A stretch of DNA of 21,781 nt from SMAG-U1939 sp035763125. Lineage in GTDB: Bacteria; Chloroflexota; Ktedonobacteria; Ktedonobacterales; JADMIN01. The stretch covers positions 1-21,781 of the forward strand of contig DASUBU010000001.1 in assembly GCA_035763125.1 (NCBI GenBank), in the 5' to 3' direction. A model generated the notes under the pieces. It did no database searches. It was not told the DNA's origin and saw only the letters and a program-made list of their open reading frames with translations. Both the position numbers and the translations under genes were made by a program. This document shows positions 1 through 8,102 of this stretch, piece by piece (position 1 is the first letter of the stretch; every line of letters begins with the position of its first letter).

Positions 1-660
1 CTCCAGGACGGTGTCCCATGTGCGGAACCAGTCGAGGCGCTCGGCGGCCTGGGCCCAGAAGGCGTCGGGGTCGTCGGCGGCACGCTGGTAGACGGCGGGG
101 TCGGCCATGGTGGCCTGCGCGGCGAAGGCCGCCGGTGGCGGGAAGACCCGATGCTCCTGCAGCAGGGCATCAATCGTGGCAGTGGCTGAAGCGGAGGCCG
201 TGGACGATGACGCCGCGGCGGGTTGCACTGCCGGCGGCGCAGGCGCCGCTTCGGCGGAGGGAGCTCCGGAAGCCGCCCCAGCGGGCGCATCCTCTAGCAC
301 AACCGGCTCAGCAGTGATGATCTCCTCGACGACGGTTTGACCGCTCTCGTCGGTGGCCGCGACGACAGTATCAGTGACCAGCACGGCCTCGGTCTCCAGC
401 TCCGCGGGAGCGGACGCTTCAGGTGCGGTGGCTTGTGGCGCGGCCAGCGGTTGCGCAGGCGTTTCAGATACGGGTTGCGCTGTGGGTGCGGCGGCGGCAG
501 GAGCCGCGGGCGCCTCGGCCGCGGGAGTAGGCGCGGCTGGAGCGGGCGCCGGAGCGGGCGAGGGTGCCGCTGCCGGCGCTGGCGTCGGAGGTGGTGTCTG
601 TGCTGCCATGGGGCTGGTATCGCCGCGGCGGCGGAACCATCCAAACAGGCGGGATGCCAT
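1..660 (-). CDS. acs: Acetyl-CoA synthetase, N-terminal part (runs off left edge)
   Basis: The minus strand is open for 220 codons from an ATG at 660 to the window edge. An AAAGGAG ribosome site lies 6 bases before the ATG. Residues 162-220 read like the ACAS_N domain that opens acetyl-CoA synthetases, which convert acetate, ATP and CoA to acetyl-CoA in the cytoplasm: FPPPAAFAAQATMADP, then an FWAQAAERLDWF stretch and WDTVLE. Before it lies an unusual extension: a basic aromatic start (MASRLFGWFRRRG) followed at about 18-160 by a low-complexity Ala/Pro/Glu/Thr tail with no recognisable fold. Most family members start only a few residues before ACAS_N. The AMP-binding core is outside the window, so another short-chain acyl-CoA synthetase of this family is possible. 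The gene is divergent from the stress-protein gene. Confidence 0.82.
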   Translation of the reverse strand, partial: MASRLFGWFRRRGDTSPMAAQTPPPTPAPAAAPSPAPAPAPAAPTPAAEAPAAPAAAAPTAQPVSETPAQPLAAPQATAPEASAPAELETEAVLVTDTVVAATDESGQTVVEEIITAEPVVLEDAPAGAASGAPSAEAAPAPPAVQPAAASSSTASASATATIDALLQEHRVFPPPAAFAAQATMADPAVYQRAADDPDAFWAQAAERLDWFRTWDTVLE

Positions 661-1055
661 GCGGTGCTCCTTTCGACCGGACCAACATTCGTCGGGAAGA
701 GTCCATGCGCCGGCCGCCGGCTGGGCGGCCCGCCGCCGGGGAGAACCATCTGCCTCAGCACTATGGTTATGAGCAATGATACCAGAATTCGCATTGCGAT
801 GCGTTGTGTCGCAGATATAGATGCCGGCAGTGGCGGCTTGAGCGGCCGGTTATGGACGCATCCAATGGTGCGAGAGCCGCTGTGCCGACTGGAATCTGGC
901 ATCCTGCCGGCATGTGGCGCCTCTGTGACATACGTGGGCCCTGGACGTGACACCGCAGAGAGATGCGCGCGCGATACTTCGGATGTGACGGCGGCTCTGG
1001 CCTGGCGAGTTTCCGCCCTTCCCCAGCGTAGGGCCCAGGCTCAGAGGAGGAGACC
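661..1055. other. Divergent intergenic region, acs / universal stress protein
   Basis: These 395 bases separate two divergent genes, and I see no credible ORF. On the minus strand there is an extended -10 candidate, TGG followed by TATCAT (plus-strand 776-784), without a good -35, which could serve acs. Directly upstream of it lies a perfect 5-bp inverted repeat with a 4-base loop (790-803, CGCAT/ATGCG). The part close to acs (about 700-740) is very GC-rich. I could not find a convincing plus-strand promoter for the stress-protein gene. Confidence 0.5.
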
Positions 1056-1934
1056 ATGCCCCAGATGCTGCTGGGCATCTCCCCAGAGATGACCCACACG
1101 CCAGCACATGTGCCGGCCGACACGCTGCCCTTCCGGCGTGTGGTCGTGCCGCTGGATGGCGCGATGCAAGGTGAGCGCGCGGCAGACATCGGCGCCACGC
1201 TGGCGCGACTCTGGCGTGCCGAGGTGATGCTCGTGCGCGTCTATGGTCTATCCCGTCCGGTGCGCTCGAATCGCGCTGCCTTCTCCAGTCGAGCGTCTGT
1301 GGGTGGCGGAGAATCGCTCTGCCAGGCGAGTCTGCATCTGGCACGCATGGAGGAACGCCTGCGCGGCCATGGTGTGCGGATCAACAGCCGTCTCTATCAG
1401 TGGCCGCTCGGCGAGGCGACACTCGAAGTCGCTCGCGCGGGCGATCTGGTCGTGCTGCAAGTGGCGAGCGAAGGCTCTTCCGCGCAGATGGATGTGCCGG
1501 CTATTCGCGTATTGACGGCGGCGCGTGTGCCTGTGCTGGTGCTGCCGGCGGGACGGCGCACCGTCTTCGAGCGGCGGCCGCCGGGCCACGCGCGCGTGCT
1601 GGTGGTCTGGGATGCCCCGCCGTACGCGGAGGCCGCGGCGGGTGTAGCGGGAGCCTTCGCGGCTGCGATTGATGGCCGCGCCACACTCTTCGCGCGGGCG
1701 AGCGCCCAGCAGCAGCTAGCGGAGCGCATCGAGGGCGCGTGTGCTGCGCTGCGGGCGCGCGGCATCCCCGCCGAGGTAACGCTCACCGAGCGCGAGCCGC
1801 TGGCTGCCGCGGCCGACATTGCGCGCGAGAGCGCCGATCTCATCGTGCTGGCGGATGGAGCCAGCGCCACACGAGCTCAGACGGCATTGCGCCTGCTGAG
1901 GGCCGCCCGCCGGCCGGTGGTTGTCGTGAGCTAG
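1056..1934 (+). CDS. Tandem universal stress protein (UspA family)
   Basis: A 292-residue protein that starts at ATG 1056, 4 bases after a GAGGAG ribosome site. It holds two Usp alpha/beta units, about residues 24-165 and 178-292. The first opens with FRRVVVPLDGAMQGERAADI, the typical first strand and conserved Asp of the family. Both units end in a hydrophobic strand (VPVLVLPAG and RPVVVVS). Usp proteins are cytoplasmic stress-tolerance or signalling proteins, some of which bind ATP. The usual GxxGx9GS ATP-binding pattern before the last strand is not visible here (ADGASATRAQTALRLLRAAR), so this is probably a non-ATP-binding type. It converges with the two-component operon, only 41 bases away. 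A link to the nearby DUF4118 kinase is plausible because KdpD proteins carry Usp domains, but that is inference. Confidence 0.8.
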   Translation: MPQMLLGISPEMTHTPAHVPADTLPFRRVVVPLDGAMQGERAADIGATLARLWRAEVMLVRVYGLSRPVRSNRAAFSSRASVGGGESLCQASLHLARMEERLRGHGVRINSRLYQWPLGEATLEVARAGDLVVLQVASEGSSAQMDVPAIRVLTAARVPVLVLPAGRRTVFERRPPGHARVLVVWDAPPYAEAAAGVAGAFAAAIDGRATLFARASAQQQLAERIEGACAALRARGIPAEVTLTEREPLAAAADIARESADLIVLADGASATRAQTALRLLRAARRPVVVVS

Positions 1935-1975
1935 GCCGCTGCCGAGCGGAGGGCGCGTGCCATCGTATGTCGGCT

Positions 1976-2692
1976 CTATTCTTGTGCAGGGTGCGCGGCG
2001 AGCATGTAGCCCACACCGACCTTGGTCTGAATGTAGGCGGGGTGGGTGGCATCCGGCTCGATCTTGCGGCGAAGCCGGTTGATATTGACCTGCAACAGAT
2101 GGCTCTCTCCGGCGTACTCTGGCCCCCACACATGCTCCAGCAGCAGGTCTTGTGTCAGCACGCGGCCGGCGTTGCGCGCGAGATATGCCAGCAAGCGATA
2201 CTCAACGGGTGTCAGCGACAGCTCGCGCTCGCCCAGGTAGACGCGATGCTGAGCGTAGTCCACGGTAAGGTCGCCAATTGTGGTCACTGCCTGCATCCCG
2301 TTCGCGCTTTCTGTGCCCAATTGCGACCGACGCAGCACAGCTCGCACACGCGCCAGCAGCTCATCCACGCTGAAGGGTTTGGTGAGGTAGTCGTCTGCGC
2401 CTAGATCGAGGCCCCGGACCTTGTCTTGATCCTGGCCGCGCGCTGTCACGATGATGATCGGCAGGCTCGAGAACTCTCGCACCCGCTGGCAGACGGTGAA
2501 GCCGTCGAGCTTCGGCATCATGACGTCCAGCAGCGCCAGGTCGGGCGCGCGCGCCTCGATCTGTTCGAGCGCCTGCTGTCCATCGGCTGCTGCCAGCACC
2601 TCGTAGCCCTCGAGCTGCAGATTGCGTGTCACCAGCCGCAGCAACTGTGGATCGTCGTCCGCTACTACTATCGTCGTCTTTTTGGTTGGCAT
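1976..2692 (-). CDS. OmpR/KdpE-family response regulator
   Basis: A 238-residue DNA-binding response regulator. The receiver domain (about 6-122) has the acidic pocket D12-D14, the phosphoacceptor D56 in LLDVMMPKLDG, T83 in VTA, and K105 in LTKPF. The C-terminal winged helix (about 138-234) has the OmpR-type signature LTPVEYRLLAYLARNAG, then VNINRLRRKIE and a terminal VGVGYML. It would control transcription when phosphorylated by a kinase. The ATG at 2692 has an AGAGGAG site 8 bases upstream, in the 26-base gap after the kinase stop. The two genes are thus an operon, kinase first. The overall form resembles KdpE and PhoP. Its targets are unknown; the tandem repeat at 3716-3739 upstream of the operon is a candidate binding site. 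Confidence 0.93.
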   Translation of the reverse strand: MPTKKTTIVVADDDPQLLRLVTRNLQLEGYEVLAAADGQQALEQIEARAPDLALLDVMMPKLDGFTVCQRVREFSSLPIIIVTARGQDQDKVRGLDLGADDYLTKPFSVDELLARVRAVLRRSQLGTESANGMQAVTTIGDLTVDYAQHRVYLGERELSLTPVEYRLLAYLARNAGRVLTQDLLLEHVWGPEYAGESHLLQVNINRLRRKIEPDATHPAYIQTKVGVGYMLAAHPAQE

Positions 2693-2718
2693 GCCGCCGC
2701 TCCTCTCGACTCGTTTCG

Positions 2719-3654
2719 CTATGCGGGCATGCCCGCTACAGCCGCCGGCAGCAGTACGTGGAAGGCACTGCCCTGGCCTTCGCTGCTCTCGGCCCAGATC
2801 ACCCCGCCGTGCAGCGCGACGATCCGCTCGCAGAGCGCCAGCCCCAGTCCCATCCCTTCCGCCTCGCGCGTGAGGGACGTATCAACCTGATAGAAGCGCT
2901 CGAAGATGCGCTCCAGGTGCTCGACTGGGATCCCGACGCCGCTGTCACGCACAACCAGCTCGACGTACCCCGCGGTCGGCACCTCCGCCGAGGCGAGCGC
3001 CGGCCGCCGCGCAAGAAGCGCCGCTGGCACGTCGGGGCTGGCGCGCAGCGAGACGACCACCGGGCCGCCCTCGGGGGTGTACTTGACCGCGTTCTCCAGC
3101 AGATGGTCGAGCACCTCGCGCAGCCGGCGGAGATCGCCCAGCACAATGGGTGCGGGGCCAGGGGCGATGTGCAGGTGGAAGCTGAACTGCTCGCGGCGGG
3201 CGGGCGACAGCGCGGCGGGCGCCGCCTCCGTGGCTTCCTGCGCTACGCCGGTCAGGTCAAGCGGAGCCCGTTCGAGCGCCACCTGCCCAGCGGCGAACTG
3301 TGCCATTTCGAGCAGCCGGTCAATCCGCACGCGCAGGCGTCCGGCCGAGGCGACGATGGCCTCGAGGAACTCGTGACGCTCCTGCGGCGCAAGCCGGGCG
3401 TCGTGGCGAAGCAGCGTGGCGGCATAGCCGGAGATAGCTGCCAACGGGCTGTGCAGCTCGTGGCTGACCGTACCCAGCAGCTCGGCCTTGAGGCGAGCGG
3501 TCGCTTGCTGCGCCTCCTCGGTGGCGGCTGCCAGCTCGCGCTCCAGCTCCGCGGTGCGCTTGCGTAGCACGTCGAGTTCTATATCTCGCATATCGAGTGA
3601 CTGCCTCGCCATGCTCTGCTTGCTCGTCCAGATGTCGTACTGTCGTTGGCTCAC
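2719..3654 (-). CDS. Soluble sensor histidine kinase
   Basis: A 311-residue kinase without membrane segments. A short N-terminal region (about 22-60) rich in Glu, Ala and Arg looks like a coiled coil and leads into HisKA, with the phosphorylated His at 65 in VSHELHSPLAAISGY. The HATPase_c domain follows with the N box (LLENAVKYTPEGG, N188), the G1 box (VVRDSGVGIP, 235-243), the F box (IFERFYQVD) and the G2 box (GMGLGLALCERI). It should pass phosphate to the regulator encoded 26 bases downstream. There is no sensor domain, so the input must come through the coiled coil or from a partner protein. The start used is GTG 3654, whose ribosome site is poor. ATG 3612 (residue 15) is an alternative, also without a strong site. 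Confidence 0.9.
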   Translation of the reverse strand: MSQRQYDIWTSKQSMARQSLDMRDIELDVLRKRTAELERELAAATEEAQQATARLKAELLGTVSHELHSPLAAISGYAATLLRHDARLAPQERHEFLEAIVASAGRLRVRIDRLLEMAQFAAGQVALERAPLDLTGVAQEATEAAPAALSPARREQFSFHLHIAPGPAPIVLGDLRRLREVLDHLLENAVKYTPEGGPVVVSLRASPDVPAALLARRPALASAEVPTAGYVELVVRDSGVGIPVEHLERIFERFYQVDTSLTREAEGMGLGLALCERIVALHGGVIWAESSEGQGSAFHVLLPAAVAGMPA

Positions 3655-3715
3655 GTTTCGCTCACATCCCGCCGGCTCGCCTCCCCGCTAGCCGGCCTGT
3701 GGTATGGCTCACCGC

Positions 3716-3739
3716 TCAGCATACGCTTCAGCATACGCT
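3716..3739. repeat. Perfect 12-bp tandem direct repeat, possible operator
   Basis: The 12-mer TCAGCATACGCT occurs twice without a gap (3716-3727 and 3728-3739). The core ATACGCT appears a third time in inverted form at 3752-3758, and ATACGCTC (3733-3740) pairs with GAGCGTAT (3751-3758) across 10 bases. OmpR-family regulators bind tandem half-sites about one helical turn apart, so this could be the binding site of the regulator encoded by the adjacent operon. The repeat also overlaps the -10 of a minus-strand promoter candidate, so a duplicated promoter element is the other explanation. Confidence 0.5.
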
Positions 3740-3746
3740 CTGTCTC
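3718..3746 (-). promoter_or_regulatory. Candidate sigma-70 promoter for the kinase/regulator operon
   Basis: On the minus strand GAGACA (-35, plus-strand 3741-3746) and TATGCT (-10, 3718-3723) are 17 bases apart, about 65 bases before the kinase GTG. Each hexamer matches 4 of 6 consensus positions. The -10 lies within the 12-bp tandem repeat, and the other repeat copy offers a second TATGCT. Confidence 0.35.
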
Positions 3747-3896
3747 TCACGAGCGTATCACGCAGCATGCCCCGCGATCACAATACCATCACAGCAAGCG
3801 CCGGGCCAGCCGGGGCTGGACGCGCGCGTGCTTGCCACTGGCGGACATCGAGCGGAACGCGTGCCTGCCGTGCGGATGCGCCCTGCGCCGCCTGCT

Positions 3897-3925
3897 TTGC
3901 GGTTTGGCGTACGGGCGCATAGAAT
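3897..3925 (+). promoter_or_regulatory. Candidate sigma-70 promoter for the DUF4118 kinase
   Basis: TTGCGG (3897-3902) and TAGAAT (3920-3925) are separated by exactly 17 bases and lie about 75 bases before the GTG start. The -10 matches 5 of 6 consensus positions and the -35 matches 3 of 6. No other plus-strand pair in this intergenic region is as good. Confidence 0.35.
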
Positions 3926-4001
3926 GACGTGTGATGGTGGAATGCCATGACCAGCCGCGGCGCCTGAGAGGACATCACGGCTAAGCGAGGTGAGCAGAGC
4001 G

Positions 4002-6737
4002 GTGAGGGAGCGTCAGACGTCCGCACGGGGCGCTGGCCCGGCGGACAAAGTGCGTGCCAGCAGCATGGCACAGCGTGCGCGTCTCGTGCGCGAGGCGCTG
4101 CGGGTGCGTGTGGCGCCAGCGGGCGAGTGGCTGGCGACGGCCTGGAGTGCCCCGCGTGTGGTGAGCTGGCGCGCGCGCGCAGCAGCGCTGCCAGGGGATC
4201 CACGGGCTGGCGCAGTGGTGCTGGTGGCCGGCGCTCTGGTCATCACCCTGTTGATCCTGAGCATTAATGCGGCGATCTATCCGGTGCCCAATCCTGGCCT
4301 GATCTACCTGCCGCTGGTCGCCATGCTGGCCTACCACTGGGACTGGCGGTACGGCGCCGCCGCCGGAGTGCTCCAGCTCGCATGCGTCTATATCCTGTTC
4401 CAGCCGCCCGCGTTCGCTTTCAAGCAGCTCAATGTCGCCGAGATCGAGCAGCTTCTTACGCTCGCCGCCGTTACCATCTTCATCCTGGCGCTGGTCCAGC
4501 TCGCCCGCGACCGCCGCGCCTCGGCGGAGCACGAGGCCGGCCGCTTTGCCGCGCTTAACGCCGTGGGCCGCGCGCTGACCAGTGAGCTAGACGAGGATCG
4601 GCTGCTCGATGTGATCGCCCGCACCGCGCGCGATGTGACCAATGCCCAGTTCGCCGCCTTCACCCTGCGGCCGGTGGATGCCTTCGGCGAGCCGCAGGTG
4701 CCTTCTGAGGGCAGCCGCTTTCACCTGGCAGCGGTGGTCGGTGTCTCGCCCACCGCGGAGGCGCTCTTCCGGCAGATGCCGCTGGGTGGCTCAGGCCTGC
4801 TGGAGCCGATCTTCCATCAGGGCGTGCCGGTGCGTGTGGCTGACGCCCTCGCCCTGCCGCGCGGCACGATGCACGGCTACCCTGTCAGTGAATCCGAGCC
4901 CGAGACTGGCTCGGTGCCGGAGCGCCACAGCGAGCAGCATGCGCATGGCTCACCCTATGAGTCAGGCCATCTCTCAGAGATCGAGCTGCGCACAGCGGGC
5001 TTTCCGCACGGTCACCCGATCGCCCGCAGCTTCCTGGGGGCGCCACTCTTCGACCGCCAGGGTCGTATCCGTGGCGGCCTGCTGCTTGGCCACGCTGAGC
5101 CGGATCGCTTCACGCTGGAAGACGAAACCCTGCTGCTGGGGCTGGCCGCGCAGGCGTCGGTCGCGCTGGAGAATGCGCGGCTCTTCCACGCCGCGCAGAC
5201 CCAGGCGCAGGAGCTCGATATGGTTTTCGAGAGCATCACCGATGGGGTGACGCTGGTGGATCGCGCGGGCGTGCCGGTGCGCGAGAACCGCGCCGCGCGG
5301 GTGCTGCGCGAGCGGCTAGAAGCGGCGCCACGGGCCGAGGCGGCCCGCGCCGCGCTGCTGGAGGAGCCAGCCCGTGCGGCGCTGTCTGGCGGACAGGAAG
5401 CCGGCGCAACCGCAACCGTGGCGTTGACCGATGCGCAGGGCGAGGCGCGCGAGTACCTCGTGACGGCTGCCCCGCTCCGCGCGCCGGAGGGCTCCGGCTC
5501 GCCAACCGCTGGCGCGGTGGTGGTCTGGCACGATGCCACCGAGGCGCGGCGGCTGCTCGCCGAACGACAGGCTCGCGCAGAGGCGGAGGCGCGGCGCGCG
5601 CTGCTGCAGCTGGTGATCGCGGAGCTGCCGAGCGGTATCTTTCTGGTGCGCGGATCCGACGCGCGCCTGGTGCTGGCCAATCGCGAGGCGATGGAGGTCC
5701 TGGGGGCGGACTGGCCGGAGGGCATGCCGCTGCTCGACTTCCTCGCCCAAAGCGGCACACAGGTCGTCGCGCCGAACGGCCGGTCGCTCGCCCCGGACGA
5801 GCTCGCCACATTGTCCGCCGTCCGCACGGGCAAGCCGGTGCGCCACCACCAGGAGATCATCCGGCAGGCGGGCGGCACGGCGCTGCCCATTCTCCTCAAT
5901 GCCGTGGCGCTGGATGCCAGCATCTTCGGTGCGCCCACGACGGAGGTCGGAGATCCCGAGCGCGCGGCGGCTGGCGACTGCGCCGCTCTGGTCGTTTTGC
6001 AGGATATGACCGCGCTCAAAGAGGCCGAGCGCGTGAAGGATGAGTTCATCGCGATTGCCGCGCACGAGCTGAAGAACCCGATGGCGGCCATCAAGGGCTA
6101 TGCCAACATGCTCACGCGGAACGCGGATGGCGACACGCAGCTGCCCGACTGGCAGCGTGAGGCGGTCGAGACGATTGACCAAGCCACCGGACGGCTGGTC
6201 GAGCTGACCGACGACCTGCTCGACGTGACACGCCTGCAAGCCGGACGGATCGAGCTGCACCGCGAGCCGCATGATCTCATCGCGCTGGTCCGCCGGGTGG
6301 TGCGGCGGCTCCAGGTGACGAGCGAGCGGCACACGCTGGAGATCCACGCCGAGGCTGAGTACGTGGTGGGTGAGGTGGACGTGCAGCGCATCGAGCAGGT
6401 CGTCACCAATCTGCTCAACAACGCCGTCAAGTACAGCCCTGAGGGGGGGCGTGTCGGGGTCACCATCACCGAGGACCAGACCGCCGGCGAGGCGCACGTC
6501 GCCATCGCCGATCAGGGCATTGGCATCCCCACCGAGCAGCAGGCGCGCATCTTCAGCCGCTTTGCGCGAGCCGAGAATGCCCGCGAGCGCGGCATCACCG
6601 GCACTGGACTCGGCCTCTACCTCAGCCGCGAGCTGATCGAGCGCCACGGCGGCCGCATCTGGTTCGAGTCCACTGTAGGCCACGGCAGCACGTTCTACAT
6701 CACGCTGCCGCTGGCCGCGGATGCCGAGGAAAGCTAG
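4002..6737 (+). CDS. Membrane sensor histidine kinase, DUF4118-GAF-PAS-PAS-HisKA-HATPase
   Basis: A kinase of about 911 residues. After a basic N-terminus, about 70-167 holds four hydrophobic segments with the KdpD-type DUF4118 pattern (INAAIYPVPNPGLIYLPLV, AAAGVLQLACVYILFQPP). A GAF domain follows at about 183-395 with an acidic/His-rich insertion near 295-330, then PAS-like domains near 402-513 and 531-671. HisKA has H688 in IAAHELKNPMAAIKGY. HATPase_c has N807 in LLNNAVKYSPEGG, DQGIGIP, and GTGLGLYLSREL. It is a multi-input sensor in the membrane; DUF4118 is known from the K+ sensor KdpD, but the ligand here is unknown. GTG 4002 is preferred because GAGGTG lies 9 bases upstream; GTG 3990 is an in-frame alternative with a poor site. 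No regulator follows it; it may act on the divergent operon's regulator. Its TAG shares CTAG with the P450 stop. Confidence 0.9.
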   Translation: MRERQTSARGAGPADKVRASSMAQRARLVREALRVRVAPAGEWLATAWSAPRVVSWRARAAALPGDPRAGAVVLVAGALVITLLILSINAAIYPVPNPGLIYLPLVAMLAYHWDWRYGAAAGVLQLACVYILFQPPAFAFKQLNVAEIEQLLTLAAVTIFILALVQLARDRRASAEHEAGRFAALNAVGRALTSELDEDRLLDVIARTARDVTNAQFAAFTLRPVDAFGEPQVPSEGSRFHLAAVVGVSPTAEALFRQMPLGGSGLLEPIFHQGVPVRVADALALPRGTMHGYPVSESEPETGSVPERHSEQHAHGSPYESGHLSEIELRTAGFPHGHPIARSFLGAPLFDRQGRIRGGLLLGHAEPDRFTLEDETLLLGLAAQASVALENARLFHAAQTQAQELDMVFESITDGVTLVDRAGVPVRENRAARVLRERLEAAPRAEAARAALLEEPARAALSGGQEAGATATVALTDAQGEAREYLVTAAPLRAPEGSGSPTAGAVVVWHDATEARRLLAERQARAEAEARRALLQLVIAELPSGIFLVRGSDARLVLANREAMEVLGADWPEGMPLLDFLAQSGTQVVAPNGRSLAPDELATLSAVRTGKPVRHHQEIIRQAGGTALPILLNAVALDASIFGAPTTEVGDPERAAAGDCAALVVLQDMTALKEAERVKDEFIAIAAHELKNPMAAIKGYANMLTRNADGDTQLPDWQREAVETIDQATGRLVELTDDLLDVTRLQAGRIELHREPHDLIALVRRVVRRLQVTSERHTLEIHAEAEYVVGEVDVQRIEQVVTNLLNNAVKYSPEGGRVGVTITEDQTAGEAHVAIADQGIGIPTEQQARIFSRFARAENARERGITGTGLGLYLSRELIERHGGRIWFESTVGHGSTFYITLPLAADAEES

Positions 6738-7993
6738 GCACAGACGACTGGCAGCGACCGCAAACCACGGAAGACGATGCTCGGCTGCCACTCGAGTGCG
6801 CTTGCGGCGCCGTCCGCCAGTCGCAGCCGTGGCAGTCGGCGCGTGACCGCCGACAAGGCGATCTCGGCCTCCAGTTTCGCCAGGGGCGCGCCCAGGCAAA
6901 AGTGGATGCCGTAGCCAAACGAGAGCTGCCGGTTCTCGGCCCGGCCAACGTCGAGGCGGTTGGGATCGGGAAACTGGTCGGGGTCTCGGTTGGCCGCGCC
7001 AAGAATGGTGGTGATGTGCTGTCCAGCCGCCAGCGTGACACCGCTAATGGTGAGCTCCTCGCGCACCCGCCGGCCCGTGAGCTGCACCGGGCTGTCGAAG
7101 CGCAGCAGCTCAGCGACGGCGGTTGCTATCAGGCCGGGATGCTCGCTCTCGCACAGGCGCTGCCACTGCTCGGGATGGCGCAGCAGCGCCAGCAGCCCAT
7201 TGCCGATGAGGTGTGTGGTCGTCCCATGGCCGGCGGCGAGCAGCAGCACGAGATTGGCCAGCAGCTCGTCCTCGGTGAGCGCGTCGTCACGCTCGCGCGC
7301 CGTGAGCAGCGCCTGGAGCAAGTCGTCCCGCGGCGCGGAGTGCCGGCGCGCGATGATGCCACGGAAGTACGCCATGAAGTCGGCAACGCCTTGGAGCGCC
7401 TGTAATGCCTCTTGCGCGGTGAGCGTGGAACCATCGAGAAAGCCGCCAAAGTCCGACGACCAGCGGATGAATTGCTCCCGATCTGCCGGCGGCACACCCA
7501 GCAGCTCCGCAATCACGATCGCGGGAAGTGGGTAGGCGAGGCTGGCGATGACGTCCATCTGACCGGCCTCCTGCACAGGATCAAGCAGCTCGTTTGCCAG
7601 CTCGACGATGCGTGGCCGCCACGCCTCAACCAGCCGCGGTGTGAACGCTTTGCTGAGCAATCCGCGCAGGCGGGTGTGGTCCGGGGGATCGAGGAAGAGC
7701 AACTGGTGGGGCATGGTGCGAAAGACCTGCTGGGCCGCCTCGCGGTATTCGGCAGGGAGCCAGTCGGTGCCTTGTGGTGGCTCGAGTCGCTCGGCGGAAA
7801 CGCGCGGGTCACGCAGCGCCGCCATCACATCGGCGTGGCGTGTCAGCACCCAGCCGCCATCCATGCCCGCCGCGGTATCCCAGTGCACCGGCGCGTGGGA
7901 GCGCAACTGCGCATAGAAGGGGTAGGGGTTGGCACGCAGCGCGGGATCACGCAATGCCGCGAGGCTCAGGTTGTTCGCATCGGTTGATGTCAT
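6734..7993 (-). CDS. Cytochrome P450
   Basis: A 419-residue soluble bacterial P450 of full length. Visible landmarks in order are the helix-C region (HTRLRGLLSKAFTPR), the I-helix oxygen-binding motif AGHGTT (254-259), the K-helix ELLR (E295-R298) followed by FDSPVQLTGR, and the haem loop FGYGIHFCLG with the axial C366. These enzymes insert one oxygen atom from O2 into an organic substrate, using electrons from a ferredoxin/reductase pair that is not encoded here. The sequence resembles the CYP107-like soluble group, whose substrates vary widely. ATG 7993 has GGGGAG 8 bases upstream. The gene follows the PLP decarboxylase on the same strand after 109 bases, so the two may be co-transcribed. 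The 3' end overlaps the kinase gene tail to tail by 4 bases. Confidence 0.95.
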   Translation of the reverse strand: MTSTDANNLSLAALRDPALRANPYPFYAQLRSHAPVHWDTAAGMDGGWVLTRHADVMAALRDPRVSAERLEPPQGTDWLPAEYREAAQQVFRTMPHQLLFLDPPDHTRLRGLLSKAFTPRLVEAWRPRIVELANELLDPVQEAGQMDVIASLAYPLPAIVIAELLGVPPADREQFIRWSSDFGGFLDGSTLTAQEALQALQGVADFMAYFRGIIARRHSAPRDDLLQALLTARERDDALTEDELLANLVLLLAAGHGTTTHLIGNGLLALLRHPEQWQRLCESEHPGLIATAVAELLRFDSPVQLTGRRVREELTISGVTLAAGQHITTILGAANRDPDQFPDPNRLDVGRAENRQLSFGYGIHFCLGAPLAKLEAEIALSAVTRRLPRLRLADGAASALEWQPSIVFRGLRSLPVVCA

Positions 7994-8102
7994 AGGTGCG
8001 CTCCCCTACTGCTGCATTGCTGGCTGGGTACCGCGTGCCGCCCGTGCGCAGCGCTGTCATCCACGGCCCCGCCTCATGCCGCACGACGTACCATCCCCCC
8101 GG

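Larger units (their letters stand above)
3655..4001. other. Divergent promoter region between two kinase genes
   Basis: These 347 bases separate the kinase/regulator operon (minus) from the DUF4118 kinase (plus). I see no credible gene. The region holds a perfect 12-bp tandem repeat with a third, inverted half-site, and one promoter candidate on each strand; these are described as separate entries. Confidence 0.6.

Noticed and set aside
930..956. Repeated ACGTG elements around GGGCCC upstream of the stress-protein gene as an operator.
   Set aside because: The elements are in direct orientation with irregular spacing, and the inverted-repeat match is poor.
337..1092. Long plus-strand open frame (251 codons) opposite acs.
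   Set aside because: Gly/Arg-rich shadow of the minus-strand Ala/Pro-coding region; it has no domain and runs into the stress-protein gene in another frame.
1936..1949. Short hairpin (CCGCT/AGCGG) between the convergent stress-protein and regulator genes as a terminator.
   Set aside because: Only 5 bp of stem and no T tract; too weak in DNA of this composition.
5316..6899. 527-codon minus-strand open frame opposite the DUF4118 kinase.
   Set aside because: It is an antisense shadow: the plus strand carries clear GAF, PAS, HisKA and HATPase motifs, and the shadow translation has none.
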